Shown here one piece after another: positions 52,169 through 60,303 of a stretch of DNA of 64,000 nucleotides. The position numbers were made by a program, and so were the translations under genes. This stretch comes from Microbacterium galbinum (GTDB lineage: Bacteria > Actinomycetota > Actinomycetes > Actinomycetales > Microbacteriaceae). The stretch covers positions 1,488,001-1,552,000 of the forward strand of contig NZ_JAHWXM010000001.1 in the NCBI RefSeq assembly GCF_023091225.1. The letters run 5' to 3'. The stretch's first letter is position 1. Every line of letters begins with the position of its first letter. The notes under the pieces were generated by a model, which was not told where the DNA came from, ran no database searches, and saw only the letters and a list, made by a program, of their open reading frames with translations.

Positions 52169-52506
52169 GCGCCCGGGAACTGTGAGTAGATCATGCCCAG
52201 CACCAGCGATTCGAGCATTCCGAGCGCCCCATAGAGCGCCGCCTGCCGGTTGCCCCACAGCGCGAAGAACAGAACCAACAGTGACGCCACACCGAACACC
52301 CACCAGACCATCGCGAGATAGCCGAAGATGGCGAGCCCGATGATGCCGTAGATCGGCACCGCCAGGATGATGAACGACACCGCAGTCACGATCAGTGGCG
52401 TGAACGCCACGATCGCACCGAAGGTCTCGGCTCTGTCGCGCTTCGCCTTCGCTGTCGGCGACTGGACGGGCGTGATCGGCGGTGCACCCGCGTTGTCCTC
52501 GATCAT
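52165..52506 (-). CDS. Three-helix membrane protein in toxin-like operon
   Basis: A 113-residue protein with segments at about 35-60, 62-85 and 90-110, and a proline-rich N-terminus. Its helix pattern (FGAIVAFTPLIVTAVSFIIL, VWWVFGVASLLVLFFALWGN) parallels the protein at 50708 (ARIVWFTPLIALASVVLMLI, KTWWIGGILAMLVILLAAR). ATGA overlap with the upstream lipoprotein gene. Likely a paralogue of that gene. Confidence 0.65.
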   Translation of the reverse strand: MIEDNAGAPPITPVQSPTAKAKRDRAETFGAIVAFTPLIVTAVSFIILAVPIYGIIGLAIFGYLAMVWWVFGVASLLVLFFALWGNRQAALYGALGMLESLVLGMIYSQFPGA

Positions 52507-53147
52507 GATTCGGGCGAAGCGGTTGGGGCCGGAGTTGCCATGCCGAACTTGGGAGTCTCCGTAGGATGCTCCCGCTCAACGACGTCGTAGTCGAATAGAT
52601 TATCCGGAAACATGAGCTCTCTGAGTTCCCAACGGTCTCCCGCTTCGCACGTACTCGTGGCGCGTATCGTGACAATGTCGTTCTCCACGCCACTGGAGAT
52701 CGTGATGAGTAAGTCATCGATGTAACTCGATCTCTTCTCCGCCTCAACGGTGACGGATGAGACTCCAGCGGCGTAAGTCCGTCCGACGATTCCCGTCCAC
52801 CCACGGCCCTCGAGCCAATCCATCAGCTCGTCCGCCATGTCCGGGGCTGTCGGTGCCGACATCCGCCAGTCGCTCTCGAGCGGCGTTCCACGCTGAACGT
52901 AGAAGTTGTATCCGTTTGCCCCGCATCCATTAGGTATGTCGCCGTACTCCCCTACCGTCCACTCACCATCGAAGATGTGGAGTTGCAATTCGGACAGCTC
53001 CTGCTTCATCGTGAGATTGGTTTCGCGAGCGTGCTCGTACAGAGTCACGCCCGTCTGCGCACAACTAGTCATCGTGAGAATTGCTCCTGTCGAAAAAAGC
53101 GTGAGTGCTGCGAGAAGACGACGTCGGCACCGCGATCCGCTTTTCAC
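52503..53147 (-). CDS. Lipoprotein, first copy in the toxin-like operon
   Basis: A 214-residue lipoprotein from GTG 53147. This start is chosen because it overlaps the hydrolase stop (GTGA) and gives a proper signal peptide (LLAALTLFSTGAILTMTSC) with a lipobox-like end TSC. The mature domain contains GEWTVGEYGDIPNGCG, GWTGIVGRTYAAGV, STCEAGDRWELRELMFPDNL and EHPTETPKFGMATPAPTA, shared with the lipoprotein at 51061. Lying directly after the hydrolase, it is the first candidate for its immunity or chaperone partner outside the membrane. Confidence 0.72.
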   Translation of the reverse strand: MKSGSRCRRRLLAALTLFSTGAILTMTSCAQTGVTLYEHARETNLTMKQELSELQLHIFDGEWTVGEYGDIPNGCGANGYNFYVQRGTPLESDWRMSAPTAPDMADELMDWLEGRGWTGIVGRTYAAGVSSVTVEAEKRSSYIDDLLITISSGVENDIVTIRATSTCEAGDRWELRELMFPDNLFDYDVVEREHPTETPKFGMATPAPTASPES

Positions 53148-55069
53148 TGGCGCGCCTCGACGCGCTCGGCGAAATCGGCCACAGCTTGCATCATGGCTTC
53201 TGAGCGGGGATCCAGGTACCCGACGCTTTCCTCGGGGATGAATCCCAGATGCCAGTACGGCGCCCGGTGAATGCGATAGATGATCTCGGTCGAAGGGCCC
53301 GCATTGTGCCCCTGTGTCGCGGCTCCTGTCACCTCTCGCCCGTCTGCGTTGAGGTAATTCTCGACGGCTCCCCCGTGCGACCCGATCTCGGTGACTCCCT
53401 CCACTGTCTTTGGGTCGACAGGATGGGTCGAGAGATCCGTGCGTCCCATCCACGCGATCGGATCAAGACCAGAAGACGCGGCGGAGACCGAGACTGTTTC
53501 GTCGGCGATCTGGGCCGCTAGTGCCTTTGCCGCGCTCTCGGTAATACCCGCCGAGCCGAAGAGCGTGAGGTGATCGAAAACCCCGGGGTTATGGATCTGA
53601 TTGGTCGTGACCATAGTCGTTCCGAGAGAGTGCGCCCACCCCTCCTGCCATGCATCCGGGTTGACGAAGCGCATCCCTGCGACGAGAGCCGCCTCCCGAT
53701 CCGCCCCCAAGACGGGCTCCTTCATTCCCTGCACGGTGTACCACGCACCGGAATCCCACTCCATGAACAGGACAACCGCTGTCGATGGGTCCATCCCGCG
53801 AAGCCGAAGTTGCTCATTGCTCATGGCCGCGAGATCCGTGGCGATTCGCCCCCATTCATTCATCGCTCCGAAGTCGGTCTCGATGCCATGAGTCACCGTG
53901 ATGACGTGATCTGCAGAATCGAGATCTCCGACGAAGAGCGAACCGCGAACCTCGCCTTGCCCGTCCAGGAATAGGGAGAGAACGTGAGATCCCTTCGCTG
54001 TCTCATCGAGGAGAAGGTTGAGCTTCGCGCGCTGATCTTCTGTGAGAGTCGACTCCCCGAGCAGTCGCTCGAGTTCTCGTGCGCCGAACTCCGCTCTGAC
54101 CGAGGCAGGGATGCCGTTGAGGTTTCCGATCGTTGCGGGGGCGCGATTCCACAACGCGGAGAGCGGTCCAGTCACCCAAATGCCCGATGCATCCTGGGTC
54201 GAGCGTGACCTAAGTCGGTCGTAGAGTGCTTGCGCCTGTGCGGGCGGGATGAACCCGACTGTCGCGAAGAAGTCTGGATGAGTCGCGAGCCAGTCTTCGA
54301 GGTCCTGGTCGGTCGCGGTCGCGAACCACTCGATTCGTTGCGCCGTTGCCCGTGCCACTGCAAGGCCGAAGTAGTCGTCGAGCGACACGACTCGAGGCGC
54401 TTCTCCCGGGCCGGGCGCTGCCGCTGGCGGATAGAGCCCCCACGCCGTCTGCGACGTGGTCACTCGACTGCCATCGCGACGGGTGACCTCATCGCCGCCG
54501 GAGATGTTTCGGATCTTGTCGGCGAGGTCTTGCTCCGCCTGCGCCATCTCGCGGTGGAAGAGGTCGACCTCCAGGGCGAGCCGCGCGGCCTCCTGATCGA
54601 GCAGATCGAGATTCACCTTTGCGGTGGCATAGGCGTCCGTTTCGGGGTGGTTGCGCCCGGTGATGGAAGCATCGTTCTCGGGGTCCGCTACGAACTCCGC
54701 GATCTCCTGATCGAGGATCAGCGAATGCGACCGGTGGCGATCATTCAAGTTTTGAATGGTGCCCTGGAGCTCTGCACGCGTCTGCTCCAACTTCGCGAAC
54801 GTTTCACCTGCGGCGTTGACCAGCACCGACTTCACCTGTGACATCGCTTCGGCGAAATCCTTTGCGGAGGCCAGGGGCTCATCGAGGGCATTCGTCGGAC
54901 TGCCGTCAGGGATGATGGTCAGCGCGCCCTCGATCATTGACCACATGGCGGTCACCGCTTCCATGTTCCCCACGACTGACACGCCGAGAGATTCGGAGTC
55001 GGTTCCGAGCGTCGACATAGCTGCGGAGGACGGAACGTCCCGAAGAGTGTGAGCCACGAATGCGCTCAT
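53144..55069 (-). CDS. Alpha/beta-hydrolase effector-like protein (DUF1023 type)
   Basis: A 641-residue protein from ATG 55069. The N-terminal 220 residues are helical coiled coil (LEQTRAELQGTIQNLNDRHR, LEVDLFHREMAQAEQDLADK), like ESX/WXG-linked effectors. The C-terminal half is an alpha/beta hydrolase: ADHVITVTHGIETDFGAMNE, VLFMEWDSG and GWAHSLGTTMV, where HSLG holds the nucleophile Ser. A late His occurs in GATQGHNAGPST. DUF1023 proteins of this layout are secreted or surface-acting in actinobacteria. No signal peptide is visible, so ESX-type export would be needed. It starts within the stop of the small gene upstream. Confidence 0.75.
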   Translation of the reverse strand: MSAFVAHTLRDVPSSAAMSTLGTDSESLGVSVVGNMEAVTAMWSMIEGALTIIPDGSPTNALDEPLASAKDFAEAMSQVKSVLVNAAGETFAKLEQTRAELQGTIQNLNDRHRSHSLILDQEIAEFVADPENDASITGRNHPETDAYATAKVNLDLLDQEAARLALEVDLFHREMAQAEQDLADKIRNISGGDEVTRRDGSRVTTSQTAWGLYPPAAAPGPGEAPRVVSLDDYFGLAVARATAQRIEWFATATDQDLEDWLATHPDFFATVGFIPPAQAQALYDRLRSRSTQDASGIWVTGPLSALWNRAPATIGNLNGIPASVRAEFGARELERLLGESTLTEDQRAKLNLLLDETAKGSHVLSLFLDGQGEVRGSLFVGDLDSADHVITVTHGIETDFGAMNEWGRIATDLAAMSNEQLRLRGMDPSTAVVLFMEWDSGAWYTVQGMKEPVLGADREAALVAGMRFVNPDAWQEGWAHSLGTTMVTTNQIHNPGVFDHLTLFGSAGITESAAKALAAQIADETVSVSAASSGLDPIAWMGRTDLSTHPVDPKTVEGVTEIGSHGGAVENYLNADGREVTGAATQGHNAGPSTEIIYRIHRAPYWHLGFIPEESVGYLDPRSEAMMQAVADFAERVEARQ

Positions 55070-55407
55070 TTGCTGTCCGCCGACTCGAAGAGTTCCGGAT
55101 GGCTGCCCCGCCATTCGTGCGCCATCGCCTCGTCACCCGCAACGATGGCGAGAGTCCCCTCGATAACAGACGCCGCCGCCGACGTAACGGCATCGATCAG
55201 CATCCCGGGCACCAGCGAGCGCGTCTCGAGAAACTCATCCCACGCATTCGCGATCTCCGCGCGGCCGCTCGCCATGAGGTCTGCTCGTCGTTCGGAAAGT
55301 ACCTGTGCCGTCTTCACGTCTGAACCCAGCGGCTCTCCCGCGACGTCGACACCCTGCAGCACGACCGATACCTGCTCGGGCGATACCGACCATCCATCAT
55401 CAACCAT
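55066..55407 (-). CDS. Small helical protein heading the toxin-like operon, ESX-substrate-like
   Basis: A 113-residue protein from ATG 55407. It is mainly helical (QVSVVLQGVDVAGEPLGSDV, SERRADLMASGRAEIANAWD, IDAVTSAAASVIEGTLAIVA). Size, helix content and placement directly before a coiled-coil hydrolase gene fit the small partner proteins of ESX-type effectors. No WXG motif is clear, so the assignment is by context. The start codon follows an AT-rich promoter region shared with the divergent LysE gene. Confidence 0.65.
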   Translation of the reverse strand: MVDDGWSVSPEQVSVVLQGVDVAGEPLGSDVKTAQVLSERRADLMASGRAEIANAWDEFLETRSLVPGMLIDAVTSAAASVIEGTLAIVAGDEAMAHEWRGSHPELFESADSK

Positions 55408-55512
55408 TCGAACCTCCGATCTCGAAGGCGAGATTACGACAGATCGACCCCAGATGAAGACATATGAACCGCATCTGTGGAGAGCATATTGATATGCCTT
55501 TAGGATCGGCTC

Positions 55513-56160
55513 ATGTTCGCTCCCGAGACGCTGCTCGCGTTCGTCGTCGCCGCGTTCGTGATGGTCGTGATCCCCGGGCCGACGGTGCTCTTCACCATCG
55601 GTCGATCGATCGCTCTGGGCCGGGTCGGCGGGTTCCTCAGCATCCTCGGCACCGCCGTCGGATCGATCATGCTGGTGCTCGCCGTGGCCCTCGGCGTCGG
55701 TACGGTGATCGCGCAGTCCGTGATCCTGTTCACGATCGTGAAGGTGCTCGGCGCCGGCTACCTCGTGTTCCTCGGCATCCAGGCGATCCGGCACCGCCAC
55801 GATGCCGCCGCAGCCGCGACCGCACCAGCCACGCGCAAGTCCGGCACCCGGCTGCTCGTCGAAGGCTTCATCGTGGGGCTCACCAACCCGAAGTCGATCG
55901 CGTTCTTCCTCGCGATCCTCCCCCAGTTCGTCGACCTGCACGCGGGCTCCGTGCCGCTGCAGCTCTTCGTGCTCGGCGTCATCGTCGTCGCGATCGGCGT
56001 CAGCTGCGACGCGATCTGGGTGCTGCTCGCGAGCGCGGCGCGCGACTGGTTCGGCCGCTCACCGCGCCGCCTCTCGACCATGTCGGCCACGGGCGGCGGC
56101 ATGATGATCGGGCTCGGCGCCTTCCTGCTGCTGTGGAGCGAGAAGCCCGCGACGGCGTGA
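55513..56160 (+). CDS. LysE/RhtB family exporter
   Basis: A 215-residue transporter with six hydrophobic segments. The opening LLAFVVAAFVMVVIPGPTVL is the family signature, and GFIVGLTNPKSIAFFLAILP is the conserved central block with its NPK. These proteins export amino acids such as lysine, arginine, threonine or homoserine. ATG 55513 is used. It diverges from the toxin-like operon, with 105 bases between the starts. Confidence 0.87.
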   Translation: MFAPETLLAFVVAAFVMVVIPGPTVLFTIGRSIALGRVGGFLSILGTAVGSIMLVLAVALGVGTVIAQSVILFTIVKVLGAGYLVFLGIQAIRHRHDAAAAATAPATRKSGTRLLVEGFIVGLTNPKSIAFFLAILPQFVDLHAGSVPLQLFVLGVIVVAIGVSCDAIWVLLASAARDWFGRSPRRLSTMSATGGGMMIGLGAFLLLWSEKPATA

Positions 56161-56195
56161 GCGCGGGCGGTGGCCCTCCGTCTCGTTTCGCTCGC

Positions 56196-56840
56196 TCAGG
56201 GACCGGCGGGAGCGACCGGCTGCCGCAGGATCGTGCGGAGTTTGGCCGGCTCGACCCGGCGCGCGTCGCTGAGATAGATCTCGTGGTGGATGCCGCGCAT
56301 CTCCAACCCGTTCCCGGGGATGAAGCGGTGGTGCAGATCCTCGAGCACGGGCGCCTCGTCGTCGTACGAACCGACGTGCAGCGTCTGCACGCACAGCCCC
56401 TCGTCGAAGGTCTCGAGCCGCACCGCCGACAGGCTCGGCGAGGCATCCTTCTTCGCCGCGGCCTTGTCGCGCGCCGCCTCGACCACCTCGGCGGTGACAT
56501 GGTCGGGAACCATGATCATCATCGTCCACAGCCACGTCGACTTGTCGCGGCGCGAGGTGAACGACGCCATATCCTCGGCATGCCAGAGGCCCTCCAACGG
56601 CATGACGACGGTGTCGACGCCGAGCTGCGCGCGGCTCGCGAACTTGACCCCGTAGGCGATCGGATACAGCGCGGCGAGGGCATCCGCGTAGGCCTGCGAC
56701 ACGTTCGGATCGCCGGCACCGTCGATCATCAGGTACTGCATCGGCGGCACGTCGACGAGCCGGAACACCCCGCGCTTCGCCTGGTACGCGTCGAGCGTCT
56801 TCTTCAGATCGGTGGCCGGCATCGCGAGTCCTTCCGTCAT
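56196..56840 (-). CDS. GyrI-like small-molecule-binding protein
   Basis: A 214-residue protein, 207 from MPATDL. It has the GyrI-like fold pattern (DLKKTLDAYQAKRGVFRLVD, PPMQYLMIDGAGDP, EMRGIHHEIYLSDARRVEPA). Such stand-alone domains bind hydrophobic small molecules or antibiotics. Its ATG shares bases with the stop of the TetR gene upstream (TGATGA), so the two form a unit. The pair may sense and bind the same compound. Enzymatic activity (cyclopropanone hydrolase type) is known for some relatives and cannot be excluded. Confidence 0.75.
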   Translation of the reverse strand: MTEGLAMPATDLKKTLDAYQAKRGVFRLVDVPPMQYLMIDGAGDPNVSQAYADALAALYPIAYGVKFASRAQLGVDTVVMPLEGLWHAEDMASFTSRRDKSTWLWTMMIMVPDHVTAEVVEAARDKAAAKKDASPSLSAVRLETFDEGLCVQTLHVGSYDDEAPVLEDLHHRFIPGNGLEMRGIHHEIYLSDARRVEPAKLRTILRQPVAPAGP

Positions 56841-57391
56841 CAGCGGGTGAGCAGGTCGCCGAGGTCCCGCACGCGGCGCAGCGCCTCGGCATCGCGGGAG
56901 ACGATCGCCGCGACCATCGCCCCGAGCAGCGCATCCGCGACGAGCTCGTGCCCCTCGCGTCCCGCCGCCGCGAACGAACGCTCGATCGCATTCCGCAGCG
57001 GAGCGAGGAAGTGCTCGACCATGCGCTGCCGCGCCGATTCATCGGATGCCGAGGCCACGAGCAGCGCCCGGAACAGTGCGGCGTCGGCATCCGCTTCGAT
57101 CGAGGCGATCGAGCTCTGCAGCCAGAGGTCGATGTCGGCGCGGAGGTCGCCGGTCGCGGCGACGACGACCAGTTCGACCGGCAGCACGTCGTCGAGCACG
57201 CAGTCGGCGACGAGCGCCTGCTTCGTCGGCCAGCGGCGGTAGAGCGTCTGGCGCGGCACGCCGGCCGCGGCGGCGATGTCGCTCATCGCGACGCCCTCGT
57301 AGCCGCGGGCGAGGAGGAGCTCACGGGTGGCGCGGAGCGCGGCCGCGCGGGTGCGCTGATCCGGGGGCCGCCCGATCCGAGATTCCGCCAT
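56840..57391 (-). CDS. TetR family transcriptional regulator
   Basis: A 183-residue regulator. The helix-turn-helix is at about residues 28-52 (RGYEGVAMSDIAAAAGVPRQ, then TLYRRWPTKQALV). The C-terminal half carries PVELVVVAATGDLRADIDLW. A 26-bp inverted repeat lies 28 bases upstream of its start and close to the divergent alcohol dehydrogenase gene, which makes it the likely operator for both. The GyrI-like gene is co-transcribed. Confidence 0.87.
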   Translation of the reverse strand: MAESRIGRPPDQRTRAAALRATRELLLARGYEGVAMSDIAAAAGVPRQTLYRRWPTKQALVADCVLDDVLPVELVVVAATGDLRADIDLWLQSSIASIEADADAALFRALLVASASDESARQRMVEHFLAPLRNAIERSFAAAGREGHELVADALLGAMVAAIVSRDAEALRRVRDLGDLLTR

Positions 57392-57419
57392 GAGTCGAGA
57401 GTACCGAAGGTGTTCCGCT

Positions 57420-57445
57420 ACTTATGTGACATGTGTAACATAAGT
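57420..57445. promoter_or_regulatory. 26-bp TetR-type operator
   Basis: ACTTATGT (57420-57427) and ACATAAGT (57438-57445) form a perfect eight-base inverted repeat, with further symmetry (ACATGT) in the ten-base centre. It lies between the divergent tetR and alcohol dehydrogenase genes, 35 bases before the dehydrogenase start. Length and position are typical of a TetR dimer-of-dimers site. Confidence 0.75.
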
Positions 57446-57479
57446 GCCGCGTGAACTTCCGACCCGAATGGAGCCCCCG

Positions 57480-58508
57480 ATGAGATCAGTACTGGTGACC
57501 GGCCCCGGCGAGACGACCGTCGTCGACGTCGACGCCCCCACCGCCGGCCCGCGCGACGTGCTCGTGCGCGTGCGCGCCTGCGGCATCTGCGGCTCCGACC
57601 ACATGTACACGACCTATGGCGGCATCCCTCCGCGCCAGGGCGCGACGCCGCTCGGTCACGAACCGGCAGGCGAGGTCGTCGAGGTCGGCGCCGAGGTCGA
57701 TGGTGTCGCCGTCGGCGACCACGTCGTCATCAACGTCATGGCCACCGTCGACGGCCTGCTCGGCTCCGGCGGCGCGCAGGGCGCGCTCAGCGAGTACGTG
57801 GTGCTGCTCGATGCGAAGCCGGGTGAGCAGTTCCGTGTCATCCCACCGCACGTGCCGTTCAGCGTGGCCGCGCTCAACGAACCGATGGCGGTCGCCCGCC
57901 ACGCGGTCAACCGCCTCGACCCCGCGCCGGAGCACCGGATCGCGATCTTCGGCGCCGGCCCGATCGGCCTCGGCGCCCTGCTCAGCCTCAAGCGCCGCGG
58001 CGTCGCGCACGTCGTCGTGATCGACATCGTGCGCAACCGCCTCGAGAAGGCGCTGGCGCTCGGAGCGGATGCCGTCATCGATTCCCGCACCGAAGACGTG
58101 GCCGCGCGGCTGATCGAGCTGCACGGCCGGTCGACGGGCATCGGATTGCGCGGCGAGCGCTCCTCCACCGAGGGATACATCGACGCCGCGGGTGCGCCGC
58201 AGGTGATCCGGACGGTGCTCGGTGTCGCCGGCAAGCGCGCCGTGCTCAGCGTGGTCGCCGTGCACAAGGCTCCGGTCGAGATCGACCTCGGCGGGCTCCT
58301 GACCACCGAGCTCGACATCCGTCTGTCGATGGGCTATCCCACCGAGATCTTCGAGGTGACCGACGACATCATCGACAACTGGCAGAAGTACGCGCAGATC
58401 ATCAGCGACGAGATCTCCTTCGACCGCGTGCAGGACGCACTCGCCCTCGCCGCAACGCCCGGACAGGCCGAGAAGGTCGTCGTCACCTTCGGCGGAGAGA
58501 ACGACTGA
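57480..58508 (+). CDS. Zinc-dependent alcohol dehydrogenase (threonine dehydrogenase-like)
   Basis: A 342-residue medium-chain dehydrogenase. Catalytic zinc ligands are visible: Cys34 in RACGICGSDH and His60-Glu61 in PLGHEPAGEVVEVG. The cofactor motif is IAIFGAGPIGLGAL. The four-cysteine structural zinc loop is absent, which places it in the sorbitol/threonine-type subgroup without that site. ATG 57480 has GGAG six bases upstream and is preferred to ATG 57468. It is probably derepressed when the TetR protein binds its ligand, and is coupled to the isochorismatase-like gene. Confidence 0.85.
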   Translation: MRSVLVTGPGETTVVDVDAPTAGPRDVLVRVRACGICGSDHMYTTYGGIPPRQGATPLGHEPAGEVVEVGAEVDGVAVGDHVVINVMATVDGLLGSGGAQGALSEYVVLLDAKPGEQFRVIPPHVPFSVAALNEPMAVARHAVNRLDPAPEHRIAIFGAGPIGLGALLSLKRRGVAHVVVIDIVRNRLEKALALGADAVIDSRTEDVAARLIELHGRSTGIGLRGERSSTEGYIDAAGAPQVIRTVLGVAGKRAVLSVVAVHKAPVEIDLGGLLTTELDIRLSMGYPTEIFEVTDDIIDNWQKYAQIISDEISFDRVQDALALAATPGQAEKVVVTFGGEND

Positions 58509-59077
58509 TGCCGCTCGCACCCCTCGACGAGAACGTCGCGCTGATCGTCGTCGACCTCCAGGTCGCCACCGCGCCCCGCATGGAGCAGGACACCCTCGAG
58601 CGGGTCGTCGCGAACACGAACACGCTCGCCGCGGCGTTCCGGGCATCCGGCAAGCCGGTGGTCGTCGCCACGGTCAGCGGGTCGGTGCCCGGGCGCACCG
58701 AGATGACCAAGGCGCACGGGGTCTCGACGGTGCCCGCCGGTGGCGATGCACCCCTCCCCTCCCTGGTGACGGACGCCGCCGACATCCGCATCCGTCGCGC
58801 ACCGTGGAGCGCGTTCGCCGGCTCCGACCTGCACGACCAGCTCTCCCGCCGCGGGGTGACGCAGGTGGTCGTGACCGGCGTCGCCACCAGTATCGGGGTG
58901 GAATCGACCGCGCGAGACGCCTATGCGCTCGGCTACTCGGTGGCGCTCCCGGCGGATGCCGTCATGGATTTCCGCCCGGACGTCGGTGCAGCGCACCTCG
59001 CGCAGATCGTTCCCCTGCTGGCCGAGGTCACGACGACGGAGGAGTTGGTCGCCGCGCTGGGCGCATCGGGTCGCTGA
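58508..59077 (+). CDS. Isochorismatase-like hydrolase lacking the catalytic cysteine
   Basis: A 189-residue protein of the isochorismatase/cysteine-hydrolase fold. Asp16 (LIVVDLQVA) and the GVATSIGVESTARDAYALGY block are conserved. Gly130 occupies the position of the usual catalytic cysteine, and Arg replaces the usual lysine before APWSAFAGSDL. Isochorismatases proper also lack the cysteine, so it could be an ether-type hydrolase or a binding protein rather than an amidase. It overlaps the dehydrogenase stop by one base (TGATG). Confidence 0.8.
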   Translation: MPLAPLDENVALIVVDLQVATAPRMEQDTLERVVANTNTLAAAFRASGKPVVVATVSGSVPGRTEMTKAHGVSTVPAGGDAPLPSLVTDAADIRIRRAPWSAFAGSDLHDQLSRRGVTQVVVTGVATSIGVESTARDAYALGYSVALPADAVMDFRPDVGAAHLAQIVPLLAEVTTTEELVAALGASGR

Positions 59078-59095
59078 CGCGCGTCGCCGACCCGG

Positions 59096-59959
59096 TCATG
59101 CCTCTTCGATCGGCAACCAGAGCTCGCACGACGCGTGCGTGCCGGTGAACTCCAGGTACCGCACGATCGAGGGTCCGGGCCGCAGTCGCCACGGGTTCGA
59201 GGGGAACCATTCGGTCGCCGTCGCCGCCCAGAGGTTCTGCAGCGTCTCGGGGAACGGCCCGTCGGCCGCGAAAACCGCCCAGGAGCCGGCGGGCAGCGGC
59301 ATCGCATCGAGGTCGGCGGGCACGGGCGACGACTCCTTCCGCGCCACGCCGTGCAGATAGGTGAGGGGGCTGCCTTCGGGTGCGTCGGGCTCGATGTCGG
59401 CGGTGACGGCCAGGATGCCGGTGGGCTCGGCATCCGACAGCGCCTTGAGGCGCGCGTGCTCTTCGGGAGCGATCGCGGCGATGTGCTCCTGGATGCGCGG
59501 GTTGACCCCGCGGTGGATCAGCGGGACGTCGACCGCGTGCCCGACGAGGACGATCGCAGGATGATGGGTGATGGTGACGTGCATGGGAGTGCTCCCTTCA
59601 ACGCTCAGGCGGAACCGGAGCGTGGGTTGTGTGCGAAGAGGTCCGCCGTCACGGCGCGCGTCGGCAGGTCCGATCCCGTGCACGGCTCGGAACGCTCGTC
59701 CGAAGGCTTCGACCGAGCCGTATCCGTGCCGCACGGCGACATCGAGAAGATCGGATGCCCCGGCGACGAGTTCCGCGCCTGCCCGAGTCATGCGGCGACG
59801 TCGCACGTACTCCGTCAGCGGCATGCCCGCCAGCGTCGAGAACATCCGGCGCAGGTGGTACTCCGTGGTGCCGCGCGCGCGAGCGAATCCGGCGACATCG
59901 AGATCATCGACGTCGGTGCTCTCGACCAGGTCGACCAGAGCGTTCAGCGTGCCGATCAT
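59096..59959 (-). CDS. AraC-type regulator with GyrI-like effector domain
   Basis: A 287-residue protein from ATG 59959. Two helix-turn-helix units occupy residues 1-105 (VAGFARARGTTEYHLRRMFS, LLDVAVRHGYGSVEAFGRAF). A GyrI-like domain follows from about 125 (MHVTITHHPAIVLVGHAVDV). This Rob/BmrR-like layout senses drugs or other hydrophobic effectors. It converges on the isochorismatase-like gene. A large inverted repeat at 60051-60092 lies about 90 bases upstream of its start and could be its site. Confidence 0.85.
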   Translation of the reverse strand: MIGTLNALVDLVESTDVDDLDVAGFARARGTTEYHLRRMFSTLAGMPLTEYVRRRRMTRAGAELVAGASDLLDVAVRHGYGSVEAFGRAFRAVHGIGPADARRDGGPLRTQPTLRFRLSVEGSTPMHVTITHHPAIVLVGHAVDVPLIHRGVNPRIQEHIAAIAPEEHARLKALSDAEPTGILAVTADIEPDAPEGSPLTYLHGVARKESSPVPADLDAMPLPAGSWAVFAADGPFPETLQNLWAATATEWFPSNPWRLRPGPSIVRYLEFTGTHASCELWLPIEEA

Positions 59960-60050
59960 GCGTTCCTCCTCCGTGGATGCCCCCAGCATCCCGCGCGTCC
60001 GGCTCCCCCCACCCGATCATTCCGGACGGATTCGATCGGGTCGCACCCAC

Positions 60051-60092
60051 GATCCATACCAAAGGATCGGCCCGTACCCTTTGGTATGGATC
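60051..60092. repeat. Perfect 15-bp inverted repeat with 12-base spacer
   Basis: GATCCATACCAAAGG (60051-60065) is inverted perfectly at 60078-60092. It lies between the AraC-type gene and the tRNA-Ser fragment. It can act as an operator for the AraC-type regulator or as a hairpin; the long perfect arms are unusual for either. Confidence 0.7.
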
Positions 60093-60122
60093 CGCGGCAC
60101 GACTCCACCGGAGAGCGCGAAA

Positions 60123-60146
60123 AAGCCCCCGATCACTCGGGGGCTT
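60123..60146 (-). terminator. Terminator after the second tRNA-Ser fragment
   Basis: AAGCCCCCGA pairs with TCGGGGGCTT around four bases, and AAAAA precedes it on the plus strand (a U run on the minus strand). It is positioned as a tRNA terminator, as at 4243-4268. Confidence 0.75.
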
Positions 60147-60149
60147 CGC

Positions 60150-60183
60150 TGCGGAGACGAGGGGATTTGAAACCTCACCCCAG
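60150..60183 (-). tRNA. 3' fragment of a second tRNA-Ser gene (attachment-site remnant)
   Basis: On the minus strand the sequence ends TTTCAAATCCCCTCGTCTCCGCA. This is the 3' acceptor half of actinobacterial tRNA-Ser genes that begin GGAGACG. The T-loop has an extra T and the CCA is incomplete, and no 5' half or anticodon arm can be folded upstream. It is read as the distal attachment site of an integrated element whose body lies to the right. Confidence 0.55.
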
Positions 60184-60303
60184 CGGTTGACAACATCCGG
60201 ATCGGCGTAGTTCCGCGAATCTACGTCTGCTTTGAGCGGGTTCGAGGTTGCTGAAAGGTCGACGATTGGTGGCAGAAACGTGGCAGGAAGTTGCCCCGCC
60301 CGC

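Noticed and set aside
60150..60245. A complete tRNA at the right element edge
   Set aside because: A possible 5' strand GCAGACG has a mismatch with the 3' strand, and the D and anticodon arms do not fold; the T-loop has an extra base.
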